Shown here: piece by piece, positions 8,235 to 18,219 of the stretch | Numbering within the stretch: the stretch's first letter is position 1 | How the letters are laid out: each line of letters begins with the position of its first letter | From: Prevotellaceae bacterium UBA4336 | Lineage (GTDB): Bacteria; Bacteroidota; Bacteroidia; Bacteroidales; Bacteroidaceae | NCBI GenBank assembly: GCA_002394305.1 | Contig: DGTM01000009.1 | Span: 1 to 64,000, forward strand | Direction: 5' to 3' | DNA: 64,000 nt | Program-made: the position numbers and the translations under genes | The notes under the pieces: generated by a model | Told to the model about the DNA's origin: nothing | Database searches by the model: none | What the model saw: only the letters and a program-made list of their open reading frames with translations

Positions 8235-9404
8235 ATGAAGTGCCAAGAAAAATTCCATGAGATTTACAAGCGTGAGCCGGAAGCGCTTGCCTTTTGTCCC
8301 TACCGCGTCTGTCCCATCGGCGCACACAGCGATGCCAACCTGGGCAAGATAACCGGCCTGGCTATCGACAAGGGCATACACATTGCCTACAGCCCCAAGC
8401 TGAACGGCGTGGTGGAGCTCTGCTCGCTGCAGTTCGACAAACGTGCACAGTTCCACGTCCGCGACGTGCCCCGCCACAAGCAGGACGACTGGGCCGACTA
8501 TCTGCGCGGCGCCACACTCAAGCTGGGCGAACGCTACCCGCTCACCTACGGGCTGAGCGGCGTCATCGAGGGTAGCCTGCCCATCGGCGGACTCTCGTCC
8601 TCGGCGGCCGTGGCGCTCGTCTACCTCAAGGCGCTCTGCCACGTCAACCTCATACAGCCCGAGCCGCTGGAACTGATACAAATCTCCGTGGCTGCCGAGA
8701 ACGACTACGTGGGCGTGAGCAGCGGCAAGCTCGACCAGAGCTGCGAGGTGTATTCCAAGAGGAACCACCTGCTCTACCTCGACACCAAGACCGACGAGTA
8801 CGAGCTCATCCCCACGCATCCGCAGATGAAGCCCTACCGCATCGCCATCTTCTTCAGCGGCATCGAGAGGACGTTGGCCGGCAGCAAGTTCAACATGCGT
8901 GTCGACGAAGCCCGCAGTGCCGCCTATGCCCTGCTTGCCTATGCCGGCATGGAGTACGGCAAGTTCCGCGAAGCCAACCTGCGAGCCGTGCCGCGCCAGG
9001 TGTACGAGCAGTACAAGGACCGCCTGCCGGAGACGTGGCGGCGCCGCGCCGAGCACTGGTACACTGAGTTCGACCGCGTGGAGCTGGGTGCCGAGGCCTG
9101 GCGTCGCGGCGACCTGGAGACCTACGGGCGCCTCAGCTTCGAGAGCGGACAGAGCAGCATCGTGAACTGGGAGACCGGTTCGCCCGAGCTGAAGACGCTC
9201 TACGACATCATGTGCCACACCGACGGCATCTACGGCGGCCGCTTCAGCGGAGCAGGCTTCAAGGGCTGCTGCATGGCACTCATCGACCCGGCCTACGAAG
9301 CATCCATCACCCGTCAGGTCACCGACGAATACCTTGCCGCCTTCCCCCAGCTCAAAGGCAAGTACAGCGTCCACATCTGCGAGAGCGCCGACGGACTGAT
9401 ATAA
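8235..9404 (+). CDS. GHMP sugar 1-kinase, galacturonokinase-like
   Basis: The 389-residue protein is a GHMP-superfamily kinase with the GalK layout: an N-terminal sugar motif, the ATP loop PIGGLSSSAAV (residues 116-126), a catalytic-type Asp-167 in GKLDQS, and the C-terminal GGRFSGAGFKGCC (from 334). Galactokinases carry GEHxDY in the N-terminal motif, but this protein has CPIGAHSD (residues 26-33), like the CPLGAHID of plant galacturonokinase. Blocks such as RAEHWY, LESGQSSI-type FESGQSSI and FSGAGFKGCC also recall that enzyme. Loss of the Glu that contacts the C6 hydroxyl fits a C6 carboxylate. Predicted reaction: GalA + ATP to GalA-1-phosphate. The neighbours (GH105 before, nucleotidyltransferase after) fit uronate salvage. 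Many databases would call it a galactokinase-family protein. Confidence 0.85.
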   Translation: MKCQEKFHEIYKREPEALAFCPYRVCPIGAHSDANLGKITGLAIDKGIHIAYSPKLNGVVELCSLQFDKRAQFHVRDVPRHKQDDWADYLRGATLKLGERYPLTYGLSGVIEGSLPIGGLSSSAAVALVYLKALCHVNLIQPEPLELIQISVAAENDYVGVSSGKLDQSCEVYSKRNHLLYLDTKTDEYELIPTHPQMKPYRIAIFFSGIERTLAGSKFNMRVDEARSAAYALLAYAGMEYGKFREANLRAVPRQVYEQYKDRLPETWRRRAEHWYTEFDRVELGAEAWRRGDLETYGRLSFESGQSSIVNWETGSPELKTLYDIMCHTDGIYGGRFSGAGFKGCCMALIDPAYEASITRQVTDEYLAAFPQLKGKYSVHICESADGLI

Positions 9405-9409
9405 ATAAG

Positions 9410-9546
9410 AATGAAAGAATGAAAAAATGAAAGAATGAAAAACGAGTCTTCACTCTTTCGCCTTTTCATTCTTTCAACCCATAGACTCTTTTCATTCTTT
9501 CAACCCATAGACTCCTTTCATTCTTTCATTTTTTCATTCTTTCATT
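9410..9546. repeat. 31-bp perfect inverted repeat made of GAATGAAA units
   Basis: Arms at 9410-9440 and 9516-9546 are exact reverse complements, each built from AATGAAAG-type units. The 75-nt loop holds two copies of TTTCAACCCATAGACTC. The hairpin lies between the kinase and nucleotidyltransferase genes and could stall or attenuate read-through. Confidence 0.85.
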
Positions 9547-9620
9547 TTCACGTATGAAGTGCCTCAACCCATAGACCCTTTTCATTTTTTCATTCTTTCA
9601 TTTTCACGTATGAAGTGCCT
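9524..9620. repeat. 56-bp tandem duplication carrying a decoy start codon
   Basis: Positions 9524-9564 and 9580-9620 are identical over 41 nt, offset by 56 nt. Both contain the upstream region and the first codons (ATGAAGTGCCT) of the nucleotidyltransferase gene. The upstream copy reads MKCLNP and then stops, giving a six-codon decoy ORF. Confidence 0.9.
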
Positions 9621-10347
9621 GATTCTTGCAGCGGGCTATGCTACCCGCCTCTACCCTTTGACCGAGAACTTCCCCAAGCCCCTGCTCCAGGTGGGGGGCA
9701 AAGCTATCCTCGATTGGCTCGTTGACGACATCGACGGCGCCGGGCTGGTGGACGAATACATCGTCATCTCTAACCACAAGTTCGCCCGTCACTTCCAGCA
9801 GTGGGCGGCCACGAAGACACAGCGTGTCACCGTCGTGGACGATGGCACGGAGAGCAACGAGACGCGTCTCGGAGCCGTCCGCGACATACAGTTCGCCATC
9901 GAACAGCTCGGGCTCGACGACGACATGCTCGTCATAGCAGGGGACAATCTGCTGGACTTCAGCTTGCAGCGATTCGTCTGCTACGCCCACGAGAAGCAGA
10001 CCTCCTGCATCATGCGTTTCTGGGAGAAGGACGAGCAGCGACTGCTGAAGTGCGGCGTCGTCACCGTCGACGGCGAAGACCGCATCCTGCGCATGACCGA
10101 GAAGTCGCCCACCCCCGAGACCCACTGGTGCTGCCCCCCCTTCTACTATTACACGCGGCAGGACGCACGCCTCGTCAAGAAAGGCATCGAGAGCGGCTGC
10201 GGCGTAGATGCCCCGGGCAGCTACATCGCCTGGCTCTGCACGCAGACCCCCGTCCACGCCATGGAGATGCCCGGCCGCCGCTACGACATCGGCAACCTGC
10301 AGAGCTACGAGCAGGTGCAGCGCGACTACCAGGGCATCACCGTCTGA
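9610..10347 (+). CDS. Sugar-1-phosphate nucleotidyltransferase
   Basis: The 245-residue product has a Rossmann-like nucleotidyltransferase fold: LILAAGYATRLYPLTENFPK at residues 4-23 (the GxGTRL...PKP nucleotide loop, here AGYATRL) and a metal/nucleotide motif AGDNLLDFS near 116. The start at 9610 begins directly with the fold; an upstream GTG at 9559 would add only repeat-derived residues. Enzymes of this family join a sugar 1-phosphate to NTP. Because it follows the galacturonokinase-like gene, it may form UDP-GalA from GalA-1-phosphate, but the substrate is not shown by sequence. It lacks the extra beta-helix domain of GlmU-type enzymes. The start region is duplicated upstream. Confidence 0.85.
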   Translation: MKCLILAAGYATRLYPLTENFPKPLLQVGGKAILDWLVDDIDGAGLVDEYIVISNHKFARHFQQWAATKTQRVTVVDDGTESNETRLGAVRDIQFAIEQLGLDDDMLVIAGDNLLDFSLQRFVCYAHEKQTSCIMRFWEKDEQRLLKCGVVTVDGEDRILRMTEKSPTPETHWCCPPFYYYTRQDARLVKKGIESGCGVDAPGSYIAWLCTQTPVHAMEMPGRRYDIGNLQSYEQVQRDYQGITV

Positions 10348-10511
10348 AGCACCTGCCGTTTCCTAAAATCCTTGTGGGCGGGCGCGTGTGCAATATAATA
10401 GGAAATGGGGCTCAGACACGAAGAAACGGGGGAAAAGCCGCCCGTTTACCGCGATTTAGCCCAATGACCGATTGGGATAGAACAAAATAACAGCAATTTT
10501 CGGCGCATTTC

Positions 10512-10544
10512 CTTGCAGATTTCGCAGAAATGGCGTACCTTTGC
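10512..10544 (+). promoter_or_regulatory. Promoter for the rimP-nusA-infB operon
   Basis: A TTG at 10512-10514 and TACCTTTGC at 10536-10544 are 21 nt apart, matching the Bacteroidetes -33/-7 pattern. Predicted transcription start is near 10550, giving a leader of about 65 nt. Confidence 0.75.
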
Positions 10545-10559
10545 ACACGGAAGATGAAG

Positions 10560-10588
10560 GTGAGGAGCTCTGAAGGTTCCTCACTTTT
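10560..10588 (+). promoter_or_regulatory. Terminator-like hairpin in the rimP leader
   Basis: GTGAGGA (10560-10566) and TCCTCAC (10578-10584) pair and are followed by TTTT, only about 10 nt after the predicted transcript start and 28 nt before rimP. It resembles a small intrinsic terminator or attenuator ahead of an operon encoding NusA. The stem is short, so function is uncertain. Confidence 0.4.
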
Positions 10589-10616
10589 CGTTATGAACCA
10601 CTAAAAACTAAAACAC

Positions 10617-11084
10617 ATGATCAGCAAAAGTGCAGTGCAGCAGGCCGTGGAAGAATGGCTTCAGGGCAAAGAGTATTTCCTGGTTGACATCAACATCAGT
10701 CCCGACGACCGCATCGTGGTGGAGATAGACCACCAGGACGGTGTGTGGATAGAGGACTGCGCCGACCTGAGCCGCCACATCGAGTCGCGCCTGAGCCGCG
10801 ACGACGAGGACTACGAGCTTGAGGTGGGCAGCGCAGGCCTGGGCCAGCCCTTCCGCGTGCATCGGCAGTATGAGATACACGTGGGCAAGGAGGTGGAGAC
10901 ACAGCTGCACGACGGGCACAAGCTGCGCGGCACGTTGCTCAGCGTCAGCGACGACGGCTTCCGGCTGGGCGTCGTGCAGAAGGTGAAGGAGGAAGGCAAG
11001 AAGCGCCCCGTCGCAAAGGAAGTGCCCGTCGACCTCCGCTTCGACGACGTGGCCTACACCAAGTACCTCATCAAGGTGAAATGA
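10617..11084 (+). CDS. rimP: Ribosome maturation factor RimP
   Basis: The 155-residue protein matches RimP, which assists 30S subunit maturation. The N-terminal alpha/beta domain (FLVDINISPDDRIVVEID, LSRHIESRL) leads to the typical LEVGSAGLGQPF segment, the counterpart of the conserved EVSSPGLDRPL motif, near residues 69-80. The C-terminal SH3-like domain contains GKEVETQL and LRGTLLSVSDDGFRL. It is first in the conserved order rimP-nusA-infB. Its transcript starts from the promoter at 10536. Confidence 0.95.
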   Translation: MISKSAVQQAVEEWLQGKEYFLVDINISPDDRIVVEIDHQDGVWIEDCADLSRHIESRLSRDDEDYELEVGSAGLGQPFRVHRQYEIHVGKEVETQLHDGHKLRGTLLSVSDDGFRLGVVQKVKEEGKKRPVAKEVPVDLRFDDVAYTKYLIKVK

Positions 11085-11085
11085 G

Positions 11086-11112
11086 GACCCCCTAACCCCC
11101 TTTAGGGGGAAC
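11086..11112. repeat. C/G-rich palindromic element between rimP and nusA
   Basis: CCCCCTAA followed by CCCCCTTTAGGGGG forms a compact palindrome just after the rimP stop, of the same style as the elements at 2618 and 30514. Read-through into nusA is expected because the operon is conserved. Confidence 0.65.
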
Positions 11113-11179
11113 AAATGGTAAAATAACTAAATTGTACATAAATAGTAAATAGTAAATTGTCAAATAGTAAATCACTGAG

Positions 11180-12442
11180 ATGGCTAAGACAACTAAATCA
11201 AAAGAGGCGATAAACATGATAGAGGTTTTCGCCGACTTCAAGGAGAAGAACAACATCGACCGCGCCACACTGGTGAGCGTGCTCGAGGAGTGTTTCCGCG
11301 GGGTTCTCGCCAAACTCTATGGCTCCGATGAGAACTACGACATCATCGTCAACCCCGACAAGGGCGACTTCGAGATCTACCACAACCGCGTCGTCGTGCC
11401 CGACGGCGAAGTCAGCGACCCCAACAAGGAAATCTCCCTGAGCGAGGCGCAGAAGATCGAGGACGACTACGAGATTGGCGAGGAGGTGAGCCAGCGCGTC
11501 AACATGTCCGACTTTGGACGCCGGGCCATCCTCACCCTGCGACAGACCCTCTCCGGCCGCATCATGGAGCTGGAGTATGACTCGCTCTACAACCAGTACA
11601 AGGACCGCGTGGGCGAGGTCATCAGCGCCGAAGTCTATCAGACATGGAAGCGCGAGACCCTCCTTATGGACGAGGACGGCAACGAGCTCCTCCTGCCGCG
11701 CCAGGAGATGATACCCGGCGACTTCTTCCGCAAGGGCGACAACGCACGTGCCGTCATCTCCAGCGTCGAGAGCACCGGCGGCAAGCCCCGCATCATACTG
11801 AGCCGCACCTCGCCCCTCTTCCTGCAGCGCATGCTCGAGGCTGAAGTGCCCGAGATACAGGACGGACTCATCACCATCCACAAGATAGCACGCATCCCGG
11901 GCGAACGCGCCAAGATAGCCGTCGAGAGCTACGACGACCGCATCGACCCCGTAGGAGCCTGCGTGGGCGTAAAGGGAAGCCGACTGCGCGGTATCGTGCA
12001 CGAGCTGCGCGGCGAGAACATCGACGTCGTCACCTGGACATCCAACACACAGCTCATGATAACACGTGCCCTCAGCCCCGCACGCGTCAACAGCGTCGTA
12101 CTCCACGAAGAGGAGCACAAGGCCGAAGTCTTCCTCGACCCCGACCAGGTGTCACTCGCCATCGGTAAGAGCGGACTCAACGTCAAGCTGGCCAGCATGC
12201 TCGTGGGCTACACCATCGACGTCTTCCGCGAAGTGGAGGGCGAGGCCGACGACGACGACGTAAGCCTGGACGAATTCACCGATGCCATCGAGCCCTGGAT
12301 CATCGACGAGCTCAAGAAAATTGGCTTCGAGACTGCAAAGGACGTGCTCGGAGCACAGCGCGACATGATTGTGCAGAACGCCGACCTCGAGGAAGAAACC
12401 GTCGACGAAGTGCTGCGCATCCTGCAAGCTGAGTTCGAGTAA
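11180..12442 (+). CDS. nusA: Transcription termination/antitermination protein NusA
   Basis: The 420-residue protein has the NusA order: N-terminal RNA-polymerase-binding domain (residues 1-130), S1 domain (about 135-205, starting DRVGEVISAEVYQ), and two KH domains (GACVGVKGSRLRGIVHELRG near 255 and the SLAIGKSGLNVKLAS segment near 325). After the KH region it keeps one helical acidic/HhH-like segment to residue 420 instead of the two acidic repeats of E. coli, normal for Bacteroidetes. NusA modulates pausing, termination and antitermination. The spacer to rimP contains a palindromic element and AAATAGTAAAT repeats. Confidence 0.96.
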   Translation: MAKTTKSKEAINMIEVFADFKEKNNIDRATLVSVLEECFRGVLAKLYGSDENYDIIVNPDKGDFEIYHNRVVVPDGEVSDPNKEISLSEAQKIEDDYEIGEEVSQRVNMSDFGRRAILTLRQTLSGRIMELEYDSLYNQYKDRVGEVISAEVYQTWKRETLLMDEDGNELLLPRQEMIPGDFFRKGDNARAVISSVESTGGKPRIILSRTSPLFLQRMLEAEVPEIQDGLITIHKIARIPGERAKIAVESYDDRIDPVGACVGVKGSRLRGIVHELRGENIDVVTWTSNTQLMITRALSPARVNSVVLHEEEHKAEVFLDPDQVSLAIGKSGLNVKLASMLVGYTIDVFREVEGEADDDDVSLDEFTDAIEPWIIDELKKIGFETAKDVLGAQRDMIVQNADLEEETVDEVLRILQAEFE

Positions 12443-12531
12443 AAAGTAAAAAAGTAAAAAGGTAAAAAATTAAAAAGCTTTTCACCCTCACTCTTCATTC
12501 TTCACTCTCTATTCTTCATTCTTCATTCTAC
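12443..12531. repeat. Low-complexity spacer between nusA and infB
   Basis: The spacer consists of AAAGTAAAA-type units followed by CTTCATT-type units (ATTCTTCATTCTTCATTC). It ends directly at the infB start codon. No promoter was recognised. Confidence 0.7.
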
Positions 12532-15480
12532 ATGAGCATCAGATTAAACAAAGTAACCAAGGAGTTCAACATCGGACTGCAGACGGCTGTTGAATATCTC
12601 CAGAAGAAAGGCTTCAGCGAAGTTGAGGCCAATCCCAACTACAAAATTACCGAAGAGCAGTATGCGCTGCTGCAGGGCGCGTTCAGTTCCGACAAGGGAC
12701 TGCGCAAGGAGGCTTCTCAGCTCATCCAGCAGCACATCGACCAGGCCAAGGAACGCAAGGAAACGACCAAGGCCAAGGTGGTGGAAGAGGTGAAGGTGGA
12801 AGCACCGAAGGTGGCCGGACCCAAGATACTGGGCCGCATCGACCTGGGCGGCGCACGCACCGAGGCCCCCAAGGCAGCCAAGGCTCCCGTGGCAAAGCCT
12901 GAACCGAAAGTAGAGAAGAAGAAGCCCGCGCCGAAGCCTGTGGAAGAGAAGGTGCAGACACCAGAGCCTGCACCAGTCCCGAAGGCAGAGCCCGCGGCAC
13001 AGGCCCCGAAGGCGGAGCCTGTGGCACAGACCCCGAAGGCAGAGCCCGCTCCGGCAGCTCCTGTACAGGCAGAGCGCCCCGCCCCTGCTCCCGCCAAGGA
13101 GGAGAAAGCAGAGCCAGCTCCGGCTCCGGCTCCGAAGGCAGAGCCCGCTCCGGCACCCGTAGAAGAAAAGAAAGCAGAAGAGAAGGAAGAGGCACCTGCA
13201 GCGCCTGCTCCCGAAGAGAAGAAAGAAGATGAAGTGTTCCGCCTCACGTCCGCCACAAGTGTTGCTCCGGGCCTGACCATCAAGGGCAAGATAGACCTGA
13301 GCAGCCTGAACCAGAACACGAGGCCCAAGAAGAAGTCGCACGAGGAACGTCGCCGCGAACGCATGGGACAGGACGGACAGGGCGGTGACCGCAAGAAGCG
13401 CGTCCGCGTCGGCAAGGAGCGCGTCGACGTCAATGCCGTAGCCAACCAGCCGCAGAACGGAGGCGGACAGAAGAAGAACGGCGGCTCGGGCCAGCCCCAG
13501 AACCAGCAGGGCAGCGGCAAGAGCAAGAAGCAGAAGAACCGCCCCAAGCAGACACCCGTCCAGCCCGAAGTAAGCGACGAGGAAGTGGCAAAGCAGGTAC
13601 GCGAGACCCTGGCACGCCTTACCAATAAGTCGGGCAAGATGGGCAAGGGCGCCAAGTACCGCCGCGAGAAGCGCGAAGCCATCCGGCAGGGAATGGAGGA
13701 AGAGCTGGCAAACGAGGCAGCAGAGAGCAAGGTGCTCAAGCTGACGGAGTTCGTCACGGCCAACGAGCTCGCCACGATGATGAACGTGCCCGTCACGAAG
13801 ATTATCGCTACCTGCATGAGCATCGGCATCATGGTCAGCATCAATCAGCGCATGGATGCCGAGACCATCAACCTCATTGCCGAGGAGTTCGGCTTTACCA
13901 CGGAGTACGTCAGTGCAGAAGTCAGCGCTGCCGTCAGCGAGGTGGAGGACGATGAGGCCGACCTCGTGCCCCGCGCTCCCATCGTCACCGTCATGGGTCA
14001 CGTCGACCATGGCAAGACGTCGCTGCTCGACTACATCCGCCAGACCAACGTCATCGCAGGTGAGGCGGGCGGCATCACGCAGCACATCGGTGCCTACAAC
14101 GTGACGCTCGACGACGGACGGCACGTCACCTTCCTCGACACGCCGGGCCACGAGGCCTTCACCGCCATGCGTGCCCGCGGTGCTCAGGTGACGGACATTG
14201 CCATCATCATTATTGCCGCAGACGACGACATCATGCCGCAGACGAAGGAGGCCATTGCGCATGCCACGGCTGCCGGTGTGCCCATCGTCTTTGCCATCAA
14301 CAAGATAGACAAGCCTGCTGCCAACCCTGACAAGATCAAGGAAGGCCTGGCTGCCATGAACTTCCTCGTCGAGGAGTGGGGCGGCAAGTACCAGAGCCAG
14401 GACATCAGCGCGAAGAAGGGTATCGGCGTGAGCGAGCTGCTGGAGAAGGTGCTCCTCGAGGCCGAGATGCTCGACCTCAAGGCCAACCCCAACCGCAAGG
14501 CTACGGGCTCCATCATCGAGTCCAGCCTGGACAAGGGCCGCGGCTACGTGGCTACGGTGCTGGTCAGCAACGGCACGCTGCATGTGGGCGACATCCTGCT
14601 GGCCGGAACGAACTACGGTCGCGTCAAGGCCATGCTGAACGAACGCGGACAGCGCGTGCAGGCCATCGGTCCGGCGCAGGCTGCTACGGTGCTGGGCCTG
14701 AACGGTGCTCCGCAGGCCGGCGACACGTTCCACGTCATGGACTCCGACCAGGAGGCCCGCGAGATAGCCAGCAAGCGCGAACAGCTGGCACGCGAGCAGG
14801 GTCTGCGTACCATGAAGCGCCGTGGACTGGAGGAGCTGGCGCACAACATCGCCCTGGGCGGCGTGCAGGAGCTCAACTTGATTGTCAAGGGCGACGTGGA
14901 CGGCTCCATCGAGGCACTCAGCGACTCCCTCATCAAGCTCTCGACGGAGAAGATTCAGGTCAACGTCATCTACAAGGCTGTCGGCCAGATCAGCGAGAGC
15001 GACGTCAACATGGCAGCCGCAGCCAACAACTGCTTCATCGTCGGCTTCCAGGTGCGTCCGTCGGCGGCAGCGCGTCGTCTGGCCGACCAGATGGACGTCG
15101 ACATCCGCCTCTACAGCGTCATCTACGATGCCATCGAGGAGGTGAAGGACGCCATGGAGGGCATGCTTTCGCCCGAAATCAAGGAGGAGGTGACGGCCCA
15201 GTTGGAGGTGCGCCAGGTGTACCACATCACGAAGGTGGGCACTGTGGCCGGCGCCTATGTGGTGGACGGCAAGGTCAGCCGCTCGAACAAGGCGCGTGTC
15301 ATCCGCGACGGTATCGTGGTCTTCACCGGTGCCATCAATGCCTTGAAGCGCTTCAAGGACGACGTGAAGGAGGTCAGCACGAATTTCGAGTGCGGCATCT
15401 CGCTGGTGAACTACAACGACCTGAAGGAGGGCGACATGATTGAGACCTTCCAGGAGATTGAAATCAAGGCAACACTCTAA
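12532..15480 (+). CDS. infB: Translation initiation factor IF-2
   Basis: The 982-residue GTPase brings initiator tRNA to the 30S subunit. Residues 1-60 are an IF2 N-terminal DNA-binding-like domain, 85-240 an Ala/Pro/Glu/Lys-rich linker with repeated PKAEP units, and 260-380 a basic segment. The G domain carries G1 GHVDHGKT (489-496), G3 DTPGH (536-540) and G4 NKID (590-593), followed by domains II, III and IV. The linker is long but within the Bacteroidetes range, and its repeated GCTCC/AAGGCAGAG units are prone to length change. It is third in the rimP-nusA-infB operon. Confidence 0.97.
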   Translation: MSIRLNKVTKEFNIGLQTAVEYLQKKGFSEVEANPNYKITEEQYALLQGAFSSDKGLRKEASQLIQQHIDQAKERKETTKAKVVEEVKVEAPKVAGPKILGRIDLGGARTEAPKAAKAPVAKPEPKVEKKKPAPKPVEEKVQTPEPAPVPKAEPAAQAPKAEPVAQTPKAEPAPAAPVQAERPAPAPAKEEKAEPAPAPAPKAEPAPAPVEEKKAEEKEEAPAAPAPEEKKEDEVFRLTSATSVAPGLTIKGKIDLSSLNQNTRPKKKSHEERRRERMGQDGQGGDRKKRVRVGKERVDVNAVANQPQNGGGQKKNGGSGQPQNQQGSGKSKKQKNRPKQTPVQPEVSDEEVAKQVRETLARLTNKSGKMGKGAKYRREKREAIRQGMEEELANEAAESKVLKLTEFVTANELATMMNVPVTKIIATCMSIGIMVSINQRMDAETINLIAEEFGFTTEYVSAEVSAAVSEVEDDEADLVPRAPIVTVMGHVDHGKTSLLDYIRQTNVIAGEAGGITQHIGAYNVTLDDGRHVTFLDTPGHEAFTAMRARGAQVTDIAIIIIAADDDIMPQTKEAIAHATAAGVPIVFAINKIDKPAANPDKIKEGLAAMNFLVEEWGGKYQSQDISAKKGIGVSELLEKVLLEAEMLDLKANPNRKATGSIIESSLDKGRGYVATVLVSNGTLHVGDILLAGTNYGRVKAMLNERGQRVQAIGPAQAATVLGLNGAPQAGDTFHVMDSDQEAREIASKREQLAREQGLRTMKRRGLEELAHNIALGGVQELNLIVKGDVDGSIEALSDSLIKLSTEKIQVNVIYKAVGQISESDVNMAAAANNCFIVGFQVRPSAAARRLADQMDVDIRLYSVIYDAIEEVKDAMEGMLSPEIKEEVTAQLEVRQVYHITKVGTVAGAYVVDGKVSRSNKARVIRDGIVVFTGAINALKRFKDDVKEVSTNFECGISLVNYNDLKEGDMIETFQEIEIKATL

Positions 15481-15500
15481 AGCAAAATACATAATTCACA

Positions 15501-15570
15501 ATTCATAATTCATAATTTCGGGGCAGCGGCTTGTCTTTCTCATGGCGTAGCCTAATTATGAATTATGAAT
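15501..15570. terminator. 17-bp inverted repeat between infB and cvpA
   Basis: ATTCATAATTCATAATT at 15501-15517 pairs perfectly with 15554-15570. The arms are tandem ATTCATA units, so the hairpin is AT-rich with a 36-nt loop. It may weaken transcription between infB and cvpA; no T-tract typical of a strong terminator is present. Confidence 0.5.
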
Positions 15571-15592
15571 TACGAATTATGAATTAATAGCA

Positions 15593-16135
15593 ATGGATAT
15601 TCTCCTGCTCATCCTGTTGGCTGTCGGCTTCGTCAGCGGCCTTGTCTCGGGCGCTGTCAGGCAGCTTATCTCGCTGGCGGCGTTTGTCGTGGGCTTTGTC
15701 ATAGCCTGTCTCTACTATCAGCCGCTCGGTGCTGTGCTGGGCGGCGTTGTGCCCTTGTCGGCCTTTTGCAATGTGGTGGCGTTCGTCCTGCTGTGGGTCG
15801 TTGTGCCCATCGTGGCGCGGCTGGCCGGCACGTTGCTCACTTCATTGCTCGACGGACTGTTTGCCGTGGGGCTTGTCAACCGTCTGTTGGGCGGTGTCTT
15901 CGGTGTTGCGAAGTACGGTCTCGTGCTGGGTGCGTTCATCTGGCTCTTCTCGTCCATGCAGGTCATCAGCGACGAGACGATGCAGCGGTCACGCCTCTGC
16001 CGGCCGCTGAAGGCTGTGCCGGAGTTCATCTACGAGCATCTGTTCAGCGGTGCCACGACGGGGGCTTCCTCGCCGGCTGCGGCTCCTTCGGAGGGGCAGG
16101 ACGGCGCGGAGATGAGGGAATGCCTTTTGCGTTAG
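15593..16135 (+). CDS. cvpA: CvpA family membrane protein
   Basis: The 180-residue protein has four hydrophobic helices (about 3-20, 26-46, 60-82 and 100-122), with the CvpA pattern of an N-terminal glycine-rich helix pair (VGFVSGLVSGAVRQLISL) and LLDGLFAVGLVNRLLGGVFG before the last helix. CvpA proteins are inner-membrane proteins linked to colicin V production and envelope stress; their biochemical role is unclear. The polar C-terminal tail from residue 125 is not conserved in type. The gene sits between infB and sufB, as is common in Bacteroidales. Confidence 0.88.
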   Translation: MDILLLILLAVGFVSGLVSGAVRQLISLAAFVVGFVIACLYYQPLGAVLGGVVPLSAFCNVVAFVLLWVVVPIVARLAGTLLTSLLDGLFAVGLVNRLLGGVFGVAKYGLVLGAFIWLFSSMQVISDETMQRSRLCRPLKAVPEFIYEHLFSGATTGASSPAAAPSEGQDGAEMRECLLR

Positions 16136-16139
16136 GCTT

Positions 16140-16604
16140 TCAGGCTTTCACCTTGATGATAGCCTTGTGCAGTCCCGTGGACGAGATGGCGGGAGCGTGT
16201 CCGTCGGCGGGGAAGAAGATGGCGAACTGCCCTGGGTGCAGCCTGAAGTAGGTCTGCGTCACGTCCTCTGCTGTCCGGGGTGCTGTGGGGTCGTGCATCG
16301 TCATGTCGCTGGCCTCGTCGTATGTTCCGCGGGGCAGGGCGGCTGTTGGCGTCCAGCCGTATTCCTCGCTGTCGGTGAGGGGAATCTGTATGTCGAGCAT
16401 GCGTCTGTGCGACTCGAAGCGGGCCTGCCGGCGTGTCTTGGCCGGAGCGTCCTGCACGTTGATGTAGAGGTTGTCGCCCTGAATCTTGGTGATGCCAGTG
16501 GGGAGAGCGTTGAGGTCCGTCGTGCGCAGGAATTCTGCCACGGCGGGAAAGAGCGGGTTCAAACCAATGTAGCGGTCGAACTCCTGAAGGTCGTCGATAA
16601 TCAT
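16140..16604 (-). CDS. YhcH/YjgK/YiaL (EbgC-like) family protein
   Basis: The 154-residue cupin-type protein begins MIIDDLQEF and holds the family blocks NLYINVQ, ARFESHRRMLDIQIPL and PGQFAIFFPADGHAPA. Related proteins include the EbgC subunit of evolved beta-galactosidase and YhcH, linked to N-glycolylneuraminate and other sugar processing; a sugar-mutarotase or anomerase-like role is often proposed. It is on the minus strand between cvpA and sufB, 4 nt from the convergent cvpA stop, with its own promoter at 16634-16642 divergent from that of sufB. It interrupts an otherwise co-directional block. Confidence 0.9.
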   Translation of the reverse strand: MIIDDLQEFDRYIGLNPLFPAVAEFLRTTDLNALPTGITKIQGDNLYINVQDAPAKTRRQARFESHRRMLDIQIPLTDSEEYGWTPTAALPRGTYDEASDMTMHDPTAPRTAEDVTQTYFRLHPGQFAIFFPADGHAPAISSTGLHKAIIKVKA

Positions 16605-16633
16605 GTCAAGTGGTGTTCATTATTTTAGACGCT

Positions 16634-16642
16634 GCAAAGGTA
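16634..16642 (-). promoter_or_regulatory. -7 promoter box for the yhcH-like gene
   Basis: TACCTTTGC on the minus strand, 30 nt before the start codon. Confidence 0.7.
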
Positions 16643-16734
16643 CGAAAAAAAGCTGAAAGATTTGCAAAGAGCTGTAAAAAGTGCCGAACCGCGAATTTGT
16701 CTTTTGCGAATTATGAATTGTGAATAAAAAGTCG

Positions 16735-16743
16735 TACCTTTGC
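16735..16743 (+). promoter_or_regulatory. -7 promoter box for the suf operon
   Basis: TACCTTTGC followed by AGCC lies 19 nt before the sufB ATG, so the predicted 5' leader is only about 12-15 nt. No well-spaced -33 TTG was seen. No IscR or Fur site was recognised. Confidence 0.7.
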
Positions 16744-16762
16744 AGCCACTAAGAACAGAAGC

Positions 16763-18205
<1,443 letters not shown>

Positions 18206-18219
18206 AAAAAGCAACGACT

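Larger units (their letters stand above)
10348..10616. other. Intergenic region and leader of the rimP-nusA-infB operon
   Basis: This 269-nt gap has no credible coding frame. It holds a weak inverted repeat (AAACGGG near 10424 and CCCGTTT near 10440), a small CCAAT/ATTGG hairpin near 10465, the promoter at 10536 and a leader hairpin at 10560-10588. Confidence 0.6.

Noticed and set aside
5383..8325. A 980-codon minus-strand frame opposite the GH2 gene
   Set aside because: It is a shadow frame caused by strong C/G bias at third codon positions of the plus-strand gene; no start context, signal or domain was seen. Similar long shadows oppose infB (12544-15492), the LRR gene (28561-30534), the EEP gene (40115-43177) and the giant GLUG gene (50349-52772).
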